NCBI GenBank assembly: GCA_026936325.1
Contig: JAPTHN010000074.1
Coordinates: forward strand, 558,001 to 622,000
Source: Platynereis dumerilii
Lineage: Eukaryota; Annelida; Polychaeta; Phyllodocida; Nereididae
DNA: 64,000 nt
Direction: 5' to 3'
Shown: piece by piece, positions 47,029 to 57,285 of the stretch
Position numbering within the stretch: position 1 is the first letter of the stretch
Layout of the letters: every line of letters starts with the position of its first letter
Notes under the pieces: generated by a model
Database searches by the model: none
The model's input: the letters and a program-made list of their open reading frames with translations, nothing else
What the model was told of the DNA's origin: nothing
Translations under genes and position numbers: made by a program

Positions 47029-49306
47029 TAATTAAGGTTCTAAATGAAGGCTGACTGACACCAAGAGCTTGATGTCAGCTTTTATTTAGCTTCTTGGTTT
47101 CCTTTTAACTACAACTTGTCAACCCTCCAAAAGCTAAATTAATGTTGCCGTCACTATCGAAAATGTCCTTGGAAACTCAAAATCCTGCCATGTATTTTCA
47201 GTTCCACTTATTCTTATCACTAGATAACTCACTTCTAACCAATCAAAATGGGTGTGGATGGATAGCCCTTAATGTCAGCTTTCATTTGGCATCTTAGTTT
47301 CCTTGTTACTACAACCGTTAATCTTCCAAAAGCTAAATGAATGTTGCTGTCATTATTGAAAATATCCTCAGAAACACGAAATTTTCCCATGTATTTTTAA
47401 TTTCACCTGTCCTTTTAACCAAAAATCATTCCTAACCAACTAATATGGATATGGTTGGATAGACCTTGATATCAGCTTTCATTTGGTACCTTGGTTTCCT
47501 TGTTACTACAACTGTTAATCTTCCAAAAGCTAAATGAATGTTGCTGTCATTATTGAAAATATCCTCGGAAACGCGAAATCCTCCCATGTATTTTTAATTC
47601 CACCTATCCTTATCATTAGATAAATCATTCCTCACCAACCAAAATTGATGTGGTTTGATAGCCCTTTATGTCAGCTTTCATTTGACACCTTTGTTTCCTT
47701 GTTACTATAACTGTCATTCTTGCAAGAGCTAAATAAATGTCGCTGTCAATGTCATAAATCTCCTCGGAAACACAAAATCCTCTCCTGTATTTACAATTGC
47801 ACCTATCTCTATTACCAAATTAATCATTCCGAACCATTAAAAATGGACGTGGATGGATAGCCCTTGATATCAGCTTTCATTTGGCACCATGGTTTTCTTG
47901 TTACTACTACTTTCAACCCTCCAAAAGAAAAATAAATGTTGCTGTCAGTGGCGAAAATCCCCTCGGAAACACAAAATCCTCCCATGTAATACAATATGCA
48001 CCCCATTTATATAGCTCTTGGAAGATTGACAGTTGTAATAGCAAGAGAAACCAAGGTGCCAAGTGAAAGCTGCCATTAAGGGCAATCCATCCACATGGAT
48101 TCTGATTGGTTAGGAGTGAGTTATCTAGTGATAAGGACAGGTTGAACTGAAAATACATGAGAGAATTTTGCGTTTCCGAGGATATTTTTGATAATGACAG
48201 CAACATTTATTGTGCTCTTGGAGGGTTGACAGTGGTCATAACACGGAAAACTGGGTGCCAAATGAAGGCTGACACCAAGAGTTATCTCTCCACATCCATT
48301 TTGGTTCGTTAGGAATGATTTATCTAGTGATAAGGATGGTTGGAATTAAAAATACACGGGAGGATTTCGTGTTTCTGAGGATATTTTCAATAAGGACAGT
48401 AACATTCACTAGCTTTAGGAAGATTAACAGTTGCAGTAACAAGGAAACCAAGGTTCCAAATAAAAGCTTATATCAAGGGCTATCCAACCACATCCATTTT
48501 GATTGCTTAGGAATGATTTATTTGGTGATATTGGTAAGTGGAATTGAAAATATAGGGGAGAATTTTGTGTCCGAGGGGATTTTTGACACTGACAGCAACA
48601 TTTATTTAGCTCTTGCGAGATTGACATTTGAAGTAACAAGGAAACGAAGGTGTCCAGTGAAAGCTGACATAAAGGACTATTCAACCACATCAATTTTGGT
48701 TTGTTAGGAATGATTTATATAGTGATAACGTTAGGTGGAATTAAAAATACATTGGAGAATTTTGTATTTCTGAGGATATTTTTCAGTAATGACAGCAACA
48801 TTAATTTAGCTTTTGGAAGATTAACACTTGTAGTAGCAAGAAAACCAAGGTGCCAAATGAAAGCTGATATCAAGGGATATCCATCCACATCCATTTTGAT
48901 TGCTTAGGAATGATTTATTCAGTGATACGGATATGTGGAATTGTAAATACAGGAGAGGATTTTGTGTTTCAGAGGAGATTTTTGACATTGACAGCAACAT
49001 TTATGTATCTCTTGCACGGTTGACAGTTCTAGTAACAAGGAAACGAAGGTGTCAAATGAAAGCTGACATAAAGGGCTATCCAACCACATCAATTTTGTTT
49101 GGTTAGAAATAATTTATCAGTGATAAGGATAAGTTTAACTGAAAATACTTGGCAGGATTTTGAGTTTCTAAGGACATTTTCAATAGTGACGGCAACATTA
49201 CTTTAACTTTTCGAGGGTTGACAAGTTTTAGTGAAAAGGAAACCAAGAAGCTAAATAAAAGCTGACATCTAGCTCTTGGTGTCAGCCTTCATTTAGAACC
49301 TTAATT
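47029..49306. repeat. Palindromic array of ~198-bp units (5 inverted + 7 direct)
   Basis: The block is bounded by inverted ends TAATTAAGGTTCTAAATG and CATTTAGAACCTTAATT. Inside are five units in one orientation (GCTTTCATTTGGCACC-type anchors at 47,077, 47,278, 47,477, 47,674, 47,872) and seven in the other (GAAACCAAGGTGCCAAATG-type anchors at 48,047, 48,246, 48,444, 48,642, 48,840, 49,039, 49,240), switching near 48,000. Spacing is 197-201 bp. Because 198 is 66 codons, the same peptide phrase (KADIKGYPSTSIL) is open in several units on both sides of the switch. It looks like a foldback-type element with satellite-like arms. Confidence 0.88.
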
Positions 49307-49381
49307 AAGAACTTCCCGTAGGGAAGTTCTTATTGATATTGTACGTCTTTATTATTAAGAACTTCCCGTAGGGAAGTTCTT
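49307..49381. repeat. Two tandem copies of a 50-bp unit with a perfect hairpin
   Basis: Each unit begins with an 11-bp inverted repeat AAGAACTTCCC around a GTA loop (49,307-49,331 and 49,357-49,381), followed by ATTGATATTGTACGT. The half-site GGAAGTTCTT recurs near both Helitron-like 3' ends (about 50,788 and 52,200), linking this hairpin with those units. Confidence 0.85.
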
Positions 49382-50828
49382 ATTGATATTGTACGTATTC
49401 CTTATTATTCTTATTATTCTTATTATTTTTCCGACCACTTTTTCCCTTTTCTAAAATCATGCATAACTGACAAACTGTGTAATGTATCCCTATGAAAGTA
49501 TAATTGAATAAGCACATCAGGGAACTTCTTCTGTGTTGGGAATTACGCATGGGAATTACGCACGTCATGGGAATTACAGCGATTTTATATGAAAAATTTC
49601 TGCTTCCGGTTGTGAAGAAACTGTTGGTTGGTTTGCCATGAAATTTTTTTCTCATATACTACAAAGATATATGCAGTGCAGAAAGGAGTCTAGTGGTAAA
49701 TGGCTCAATAGGTCTTGAGATAAAAAAGTTCGAAGTCAAGGCACAACGAAATTTCCAGGGGTCATGTCATGAAAAACCATGATGCATTTATCAGATTTTC
49801 ATGTCCTTCAGGAAATGAGTAGTACTACTTGGGTAGACTGTCTATACAAAAGTATGAGACCCCAGCTCTAATACTTTTGGTGCCACAAGGCCTCAAAAGT
49901 GCCAACTTTGAAGGACTGTAACTCCCTTAATAATTAACCAAGAGGAAAAATAAAACCATTTTTGGGAAGCTCAGAATGTGAGCTTTCCAAGGATATATAG
50001 CATTATTCCCTTGGGTATCCAAGAAAAAATTTCGCTTAACAGTGAAAATTTCATGTCACTTTTCGGGTCGAGCAAAACATGTTAGGCTACAAAAACCTAT
50101 GAAGAACTTGATGGATGTTCATGAATATTTTTTCTGTTGTGCCCAGCCTCGACCCCCATAATGTGGCCAAAGGAAATTTACCTCCATCAAATACTTTTTT
50201 CTAGAGAATTTTTTGAAATTTCAAAATTCAAATGCCAATAACTTGTTTCCTAATGACTCAAATTTCACCAAAAAAACGTCAAAAGATGTGTAAAATCATG
50301 GTCTTCATTTCATTTAATGTAACCATGCTTGTCAGAGCAAAAGCCAATTTTACATGAATTTTTTGGTGTTTTCAATAATAACTCATCCATTTATGCTTCA
50401 AGTCAATTAAAACTGATGTGACATGGTGCTGACTGTTTGCCCTATTTATGTATGTAAGCACCTTTTCCTATCTTTTATGGTTTGCCTCTAGGAACTCATT
50501 AGGGTTAGGGTTTCATGAAAGTGTATTGCTTTCAGGATGGTACCTCTGGCCACTAAAGGTCTCGCTCCATGCCAAGCGATATATCACTAAGTACATATGT
50601 ATGGCTGTTGTTGTATTTCCATGGACTATGCCAAGCATTTCAAAGTAGCAGCAATGATAGTCATTGCTGAATCAAAAAATGCTAAGTTCTGGAAGCCAAA
50701 GGGATGCAAGGAACTGGAAGAGAAAGGGAGAGATGGGATTGGATGGGAAGGAATTTGAAGGGAAGGGAAGGGATTTGAAGGGAAGGGAAGTTCTTCCTTT
50801 AAATTGCTGTGCAATTTAGTATACTAGT
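49382..50828 (+). mobile_element. Helitron-like non-autonomous unit, copy 1
   Basis: The 3' end has a 7-bp stem hairpin AAATTGC-TGT-GCAATTT (50,801-50,817), a 6-nt spacer and CTAGT (50,824-50,828) followed by T. This is the arrangement of Helitron termini (hairpin shortly before CTRR(T), insertion between A and T). The body is AT-rich, with GGGAATTACGCATNGGAATT near 49,540 and a GGAAGG-rich tract just before the terminus. No Rep/helicase frame is seen. The exact 5' end is uncertain; alignment with copy 2 puts homology from about 49,403. Confidence 0.6.
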
Positions 50829-52242
50829 TATTCTTCTTTTTCTTCCGCCGCATTTTGGTCATTCCTTAAATGTTAAATAACTCCTGACCAAATTACTATT
50901 TCCACATAAAAAAGGAAACACTATTTTGCCAGTGTACAATTCCTTCTGTGCTGGGAATTACGCATCGGAATTCCGTCTGGCATAGGAATTACAGGCAATC
51001 TTGACCAAAAATTTCTTCTTCCGGTTTTGGAAAAACTGTCAGTCAGAATTACATGAAATTTTTTCCTGTTAATCTGTAATGGAATACGCAGTGCGGAAAG
51101 GAGCCTAGTGGCAATAGGATGAATAGCTTTGGAGAAAAAAAAGTTCAAAATTCGAGCAGACCGAAATTTCGAGGGGTGATGTCATGAAAAACCATGATTG
51201 AAATGTCAGATTTTCATGTCCTTACAGGAAATGTAAGTACTGCCAGGGTATAGTGTCTATGCAAAAGTATGGCATCCCAGGTCCAATACTTTTGGTGCCA
51301 CAGGGCCTCAAAAGTTGAACATTTGAGCGGTCGTATCTCCCTTAATATTGGTCCTAGAAACAAACCAGGGACATTTTTGGAAAGCTCAGAATGTCAGCTT
51401 TCCAGTGGTGTATAGCAATATCCTGTGCGACGTCCGGTTTAGAATCGCGGTGGACATTGAAAATGTTATGTCATTTTTTGGGCCGATCAAAAAGTTTTTT
51501 GTAAAAAAGTGTATGAAAAACTAGATGGTTCTTCATGAATAATTTATGTAGGATACCCAGATTGGGCCTCCATATTGTGCCCAAAGGAAATTTGCCTACT
51601 TCAAATACTTTTTCCTAGAGAATTTTTTTAATTTCAAAATTTAAACGTAAATTGCTCTGGTTATAATTGTTCAAATCTCATGAAATTAACACCAAAAAAT
51701 GCATGAAATTATGCCCTCTAGTGTGCTATAAGGATATCTTCCTTTTACCTTTAAACAATTTTATATATAAAATTTTATATATTCAATTATAACTCATTCA
51801 TTATTTATCAAAATCAATTAAAACTACTTTGACATATTCCTAATTTTTTGCTCTATTTTTTCATGTAAGCAAAGCTCCATAACTCTGATGGTTTGTCTAC
51901 AACAAGCCATTAGGGTTAGGGTTTAACCTACCATTCACTCACAATGTATTGCTTTGAGGATGGTACCGCTGGTCAACACACACTGTTCTCCAGCCAAGCG
52001 ATGTGTCTTTTCAATATATGTGACTGTATACTACATGGCTTCCAGCAAGCAAACATCTACTAACAGCAACATTTACCTTTCTGCCAAATGAAACAGCTTC
52101 AGCATAGAAGGTAAGGGGATGGAAGGGCAAGGAAGGAATTTGAACAGTACGAATTGGAAGGCAAGGGATGGCAAGGAAGGGAAGGGATTGGAAGGGAAGG
52201 GAAGTTCTTCCTTTAAATTGCTGTGCAATTTAGTATACTAGT
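50829..52242 (+). mobile_element. Helitron-like non-autonomous unit, copy 2 (head-to-tail)
   Basis: Starts directly after the CTAGT of copy 1 and ends with an identical 3' terminus (hairpin 52,215-52,231, CTAGT 52,238-52,242). Colinear but diverged landmarks shared with copy 1 include CTTCTGTGYTGGGAATTACGCA, AATACTTTTGGTGCCACA, TCATTAGGGTTAGGGTTT-like text and the GGAAGG tract. Homologous order plus an exact tail-to-head junction is what rolling-circle transposition can leave. The last T abuts the inner end of the outer element's right arm. Confidence 0.6.
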
Positions 52243-52511
52243 TATTTGTTGATATTTCTTGAGATAACTAAACTGAACTATGCTGGTGATTTCTAGGAAT
52301 TGTTTTTCTGCTATCAACTTCAATTTAAAATGGCCGGCTGTAGAAACCCCATCGGACATTTATACTACTGTTAATATTGGATTTTTGTTTAAAAACCTTC
52401 TGATAGGCATAGGTACCTTCCATTAACATGAAATGCCTCTAACAGTAAAGAATGATATATTGGCTGGTCAACTAAAAGAAACGAAAGTGACCGAATTTGA
52501 CTAGATAGCGG

Positions 52512-52924
52512 CACCCTGCCAAGACAACCCCTGCCCACACAGGCTGCAAAAGTCACTATTTGGGGTAGAAATTGGATATTCATGAGCTACTGGTCATTCC
52601 TGGCATGTGACATTCCTGTTGTTTTCAAAATGGTGTAAACTACTTTTTAATTAATGGGAGTTTACCGCTCTTTCTTCTCTCTAATACTCAAAATAGCCCA
52701 TATTTTACCCATTAAGGGGTTGCTATTTTTGTGGTTAGCAAGTTTAAAGATTGAATATGACCTCCCTATAAAGATTCCTTGTCCTCAAATTGGAAGGTCA
52801 CATAAATTATACCCTTAGGGTTTTTAAATCCCGTTTGCTGATTGGCTGAGAAGGCCAACTATGTCAAAGCCTGGAATAGTGGCTGAGGGTTACTGTGTTA
52901 GCAGGGTACCTGCATAGGAGGATG
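52512..52924. mobile_element. 413-bp insertion in the outer element's right arm
   Basis: Flanked by a perfect 8-bp duplication GATAGCGG (52,504-52,511 and 52,925-52,932). The left arm of the outer element has the same sequence with a single GATAGCGG and no insertion (46,764-46,771, read on the minus strand), so it shows the pre-insertion state. Ends start CACCCTGCC and finish AGGAGGATG, weakly inverted, with ACCCTGC repeated inverted near the right end (GCAGGGTACC). hAT-like by duplication length; non-coding. Confidence 0.8.
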
Positions 52925-53458
52925 GATAGCGGAGAATGTTACAAGAAGTAATGCCACATTTGAGTTTTGATGGCAGCCATCTTGCATTAAGGAGAGGGTT
53001 AAAGGACAAACTATTGCATTGATGTCATCAAAACAACTTTCATTGAATTCCCCATTCCAGAAAACCTAGGTTTAGACCCAAATATCTTGGTTGTATGACA
53101 ATTATATCTGGAGATGTCCAATAATATGGTTTTGGCGGCCATTTTCCAATATGGCTGCCAGAATATAGAACTGGCATAATCAAAACCTCTTTCATTGAAT
53201 TCCTTATGCCAGAAAACCTAGATTTAGACCTAAAAATCATGGTCCTATGACAATTATATGAGGATATATGGCCAAAAATAGGGTTTTGGCGGCCATTTTG
53301 GAAAATGGCCGCCAGAATGGAATGCCCAAGGGTGCCGGAGCGGCACCCGCCTGATTCTTAATCTGGGGCACCCCATGCATCATTCTATGCAAAAAAACTG
53401 TAATCATACCCTATGTCACACCTTATGTACAGGATCAATAGGGCTGACTCCCTGACTA

Positions 53459-55261
53459 ATAAACGACCTTTGATGAGATTCACATGCTATAATTCAGCAT
53501 TTTTAAAGGTGTTGGAGTTGGACCAGTTGTGATCAGTGTAAACAAAGAAAATCGTCTGACAGCAGAATTAAGGCAGGTTTTCTGCCACGTAGGTTGGGTT
53601 TCAGGGCACTAAACAACCATTTTGATGGGCATTTGTCAAGGCAGATCCCAACCGTTTGGCCTTTTATCAGGTTGTATGATTAAGATGCATACGTGTATTT
53701 TTGCCAAAGAACATTAATTGTTGCCAAATCACTTTCATTAAATACACTTTTGGCTATTATTGATACTTTCTTGCATACATATATATAAATATAAATTAGC
53801 CATTTTTACCTCTCATTAACATAGGATTGAATTAATAGCTGCTAAATATTCACTGGTTAGGTAGACAGCAGAACAGATCTATTCGATAAGGAGAGACTGC
53901 TAAGAAACAAGCATATATATTGATAAAATGGTATCTTAAGGTTTTATTCAATAAATAAATGCATTATGATAGTCATCATATCACATAACAACAGGCGCAT
54001 GCGTGTAACAAAATAATTTCCAATTTAACAGTCATGGCACTGTATTGACAATAATGAATGTATAATTCTGAATTATATTTATATCACAATGGGCCTTCAT
54101 ACCAATAGGTAAATACTAGGCCTATATATAATACATATACACACACTTACATTTTTGTCAAATTAATAACTTTAACACAATGACCCTAATAATATTTACA
54201 TAACCACATTGAACACATCTGTGGCAGTTTTACAGCCCATACATAAAAGTTTATAGACCATATTTGTGAATAAACTGAAATTTTGTATGTATCAGTAAAA
54301 CCCAAACTATGCACCAGAGTAGGTTTATTTTAAAGTAATAATACCCTGCGTCATGTAAATATATTTATAAACTCTGAGAATCTGCCGTGCTGATGTGGTC
54401 AATATCTCTATTAAAATGTGTTGTGACTTTTTCGCATTAGATGTGCTTGTCAATAATATGTTGAGGGACTGTTGAGATTCTGTAAGTTAGTTTTTATGCA
54501 ATGCATTGTAATAAGAAGTCTCTGCATGCTGCATCAACCGTCCATCCTTCTTCTGTATCATAAAAGTGGCTGGGGGTATTAATACTAATGATATTCTAAA
54601 ACGAATTATACCATGTGACAACAGAGGCTTTGATGTATCAGTTTCAACTTCCAGGGCAGTTGTTCCACCACAGGGGCAGTTGCTTGTCAGTTGCTGCATG
54701 TGAATTCTGGCGGAGTTCGCTGCCTGTGGCAGCTCACTGCTGTTGCCTCTTTTGCATGTATAGAGAGTACAGTCTCTTCATAAATGTTAAATATGTATGT
54801 GTACAGTACAACCTAATTTTCCAGGAAGACGCTCACACTTGAAACACTTACATGCACTCCAGTATATATGCGGAATCCTTCACAATCCATTCACAAAAAA
54901 ACCCTGAGTATTAAATGTCCAACCGCTTTTAGTCCGTTTTTGGCATGGGGCCCGGGCCATATAAAGAATGTTTTCTGATGGAACATGTGGTTCCTCCGCT
55001 TTCAATCCATTCTTGACCAAAAAAAAGTAAACATTTATGGAACACATGGTTCCTAAGTGAAAGCATGTATATATTTAATAATGGATGTTTCAAAAGAAGG
55101 ATTGAGTTCACACATCACAGGCCGGTCTATCGGTAGGACATTGTGAATCCGGAGATTGCTGCACCAACCCCACACCAAATGTACAAGTACTGCCAGTCTG
55201 TCAATCAATTGAATGCCAAGATAGCCTAGTAATTTCATTCAAGAGGTGTTTGGCATGCCAT
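53459..55261. other. 3' flank of the GT49 gene, probably its 3' UTR
   Basis: The glycosyltransferase stop is at 55,264-55,262, and transcription runs leftwards through here. The complement of TTTATT at about 53,943-53,948 gives AATAAA on the minus strand, a candidate poly(A) signal for a UTR of about 1.3 kb. Other AATAAA hexamers occur in this AT-rich stretch, so the true end is uncertain. No element ends were seen. Confidence 0.35.
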
Positions 55262-55340
55262 CTATTTGCGTGCTGGTGATACTGTTGTATTTTTTATTGG
55301 CATTGAATCTTTGAATGATATGTAGAGATCTTCTGCGCAT
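55262..55340 (-). CDS. GT49 gene, last coding exon
   Basis: 79 bp from acceptor GTAATTTCAG to a TAG stop (55,264-55,262). With the CG carried over it reads RCAEDLYISFKDSMPIKNTT then VSPARK. Phase fits exactly, and R-C-x3-L-x3-F-x3-M parallels the RICLKTLKEEFQQDM segment near the C-terminus of LARGE. The tail after that is shorter than in LARGE. Confidence 0.75.
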
Positions 55341-55443
55341 CTGAAATTACAAACACAACATTTCGTTATTTGAAAATTAAGGAGGTATAGCATTCCTACT
55401 TGCCAATAAAAAATATTTGGAGATCCCTTCTTCATATGTACTG

Positions 55444-55580
55444 CACTCTAAAAAATTTCAATGCAAAAAACCAACATGGATTTTTTTAAAAATCCATGTT
55501 GGTTTTGCATTGAAATTTGGTTTTTCAAAAAACCGTTTTGAATCTAAAAAACCGATTTTGTCCCGACATTTTTTAGAGTG
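55444..55580. mobile_element. Short foldback MITE (137 bp), TIR CACTCTAAAAAAT
   Basis: Outer ends CACTCTAAAAAAT and ATTTTTTAGAGTG are inverted. A strong internal hairpin (TTTCAATGCAAAA...CCAACATGGATTT with its complement) fills the left half, and an AAAACCG/CGGTTTT pair the right half. It shares its ends with the 57-bp hairpin at 21,367. It lies in the last intron of the GT49 gene. Confidence 0.75.
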
Positions 55581-55706
55581 TGAAGCATTCACCCCTTATC
55601 AAAAATCCTGATAAATGGCAGAAAAAATGTGGTTCTGTCGATCCGAGAAGCTAAACTTAGTTATGTCTAGCCTGGCCTGTCAGTTACTCTCAGGACATTA
55701 AACCAT

Positions 55707-56322
55707 TATAGCCAAACACTTTTATTTAGAATTAAAGTGGACTGTGGCACTGTGAAAATGGCACTTCGTGTGTCATCATGCTGATGATTTGTCATGATCA
55801 AACCCAATACTTTCAATGTTAATTTGATTGAAGGAGACTTATCCCATGCACTTGTTGGTGACAGCCGAACGAAAGGATTATGCATCTGATTTCACTCTTA
55901 AATCTGTTATGAGAAGTCAAATGACTTTCTCATGCTCATGACTAATAAAATAGCCTCTATGTTTCCCGTGTTGAAAATAGAGAAGCTGACACTTCATCGG
56001 CTATCATGAGTCACAAAGTGCCATTTTCACAGTGCCACAGTCCACTCTAATTCTATATAAGCTGGGTGGCCAAGTGATTAAGGTTCCCGCCTGCTCCACT
56101 GAAGGTCTTTGTCTGCATGGGTTTGAACCCCATGAGCAAAATCCCAGCTGGATGTCGTTCGAATGAGACGTTAAATTGGTGGCCCCTTGTATCAGTGTCT
56201 ATGCTGGGCAAGTAAAAGATCCCTCACTTGGGGTAAATGTGTAAAATGTTGAGGACTCCTGCTCTCTCTCCCTACTGATCAATCAACCCTCGTGAGCGCC
56301 CAGAACTGGGCTGCACTTACCA

Positions 56323-56361
<39 letters not shown>

Positions 56362-56381
56362 ATCAAAGTGTTTTGCTGTAA
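55707..56381. mobile_element. MITE with long TIRs, copy 2, interrupted by a SINE
   Basis: Inverse-orientation copy of 21,481-21,842: the inner parts AAGTGGACTGTGGCACTGTG and GTGCCACAGTCCACT lie at about 55,734 and 56,031. Its right end (TATCAAAGTGTTTTGCTGTAA) continues only after the SINE, at 56,361-56,381. It lies in the last GT49 intron. Confidence 0.82.
56057..56360 (+). mobile_element. tRNA-derived SINE with (TATC)n tail
   Basis: The head contains an A-box-like GGTGGCCAAGTGATT and a B-box GGGTTTGAACCCC about 60 bp apart, the internal RNA polymerase III promoter of a tRNA-like (Ser/Leu-type) SINE. A non-tRNA body (GATGTCGTTCGAATGAGACG, TGTCTATGCTGGGCAAG) and a (CTAT)n tail follow. It splits MITE copy 2 after TTCTATAT; the short duplication is blurred by the similar tail. 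It is antisense to the GT49 gene, inside an intron. Confidence 0.85.
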
Positions 56382-56473
56382 TCAGCTATTGATACACTGT
56401 CCCAGACTACCAGTTACTTTTATGTCAAGTCAAATATAATATTTCAATTGCAAATATTTTTTCTTTGACCTAC

Positions 56474-56560
56474 CGGTAGTAGCGCCCAAATTTACTGTAG
56501 TCCTGCTTCGGATGGGGCAAATGAAGGACGAAACCTGCGTGATCAACTTCAAACTTAAAG
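56474..56560 (-). CDS. GT49 gene exon (GFVLHLPHP block)
   Basis: 87 bp, acceptor GTTTTTAG. It reads FKFEVDHAGFVLHLPHPKQD then YSKFGRYY. It can end either at an in-frame TAG (56,472-56,470) or by splicing at GTAGGT (56,473-56,468) after CG. I prefer splicing because the next exon restores a family-like C-terminus; retention of this intron would give a protein about 25 residues shorter. LARGE has AYMIHMPHAPSFDITKF here. Confidence 0.85.
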
Positions 56561-57154
56561 CTAAAAACAAAAAAAATCAAAATAAGATTAAGGAAATGTG
56601 TGTATAGAAAGATAGATATAAGGGAAATTTATGAATTATAACTGCATCTGAAACATTTGAAAAATTATGACATTTGAATGGAGGAGCCAGGGTTGTTGTT
56701 TATTTTTATTTATTTAAAACCTTATTCCAGACAACAAATGTGATCCAGATAAGGTAATTTTGTGTCTTACAGCCAGTCAGTATCCCATGCATAAGGAATA
56801 GGAGAACTGATGCACTCAGAAAATGGCACTTTCTTAGTCATCATGCTGAAGATTTATCATGATTGAAGTGTTAGTTTCAATAGCAATTTAATTTCATTGT
56901 GTATGTATGTATGTTACTGGTGTCTGAAAAACCAAAGTTAAGATTTATGAACCTGAATATAGTACTAAAATATGTCATGGCATATCATATTCATTAACAA
57001 TGATCAAAGCAGCGTCTGTGGTTTCCATGCTAAAAGTTTCATCATGACACTTTATCAGCTGTCTTGAATCAAAAAGTACACATTACCACACTTGCTAGGC
57101 CTAATTAAACTGGTCTTACTACAAAAAAGATTAGATTCAAAACTCAGTACTCAC

Positions 57155-57285
57155 TCTAAGAAATGCAAATGATAAAAGAAGGACATCTTGTCTCTGAGTC
57201 GTCCAACGAACCTCTCGTCGTACTGAGGAAGAGCCTTTGTCTTCACTAAAATGTACGGTTCGAAGCCATCAATCCATTCCACAAT
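57155..57285 (-). CDS. GT49 gene exon (FEPYILV / YDERFVGRL block)
   Basis: 131 bp, acceptor GTCTTTTTCAG, donor GTGAGT (57,154-57,149), ending two bases into a codon. It reads IVEWIDGFEPYILVKTKALP, then QYDERFVGRLRDKMSFFYHL, then HFL. FEPYxxV and YDxRFxG are among the most conserved GT49 segments; family members usually have FGxN(K/R) after RFxG, here GRLRDK. Confidence 0.9.

Larger units (their letters stand above)
46247..53458. mobile_element. Outer foldback-like DNA element (7.2 kb, heavily nested)
   Basis: Termini TAGTCAGGGAGTCA and TGACTCCCTGACTA are inverted and bordered by ATAA on both sides (46243-46246 and 53459-53462), a possible 4-bp target duplication. Inverted arms run 46,247-47,030 and 52,243-53,458. 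They share TGTGACATAGGGTATGATTA, GGTGCCGCTCCGGC, two tandem ~153-bp units with AATTCAATGAAAG, and an inner end CAACAAATA / TATTTGTTG. The right arm is longer because a 413-bp element sits in it and because its tip has extra sequence. The palindromic GGCGGCCATTTT-CC-AAAATGGCCGCC lies at 46,378-46,403. No transposase is visible. Long modular inverted arms recall foldback elements (such as the TU class reported from sea urchin), but membership is inference. Confidence 0.75.

Noticed and set aside
47029-49306. CRISPR-like or other spaced-repeat array
   Set aside because: Units are homologous along their whole ~198 bp, with no conserved-repeat/variable-spacer pattern, and the genome is eukaryotic.
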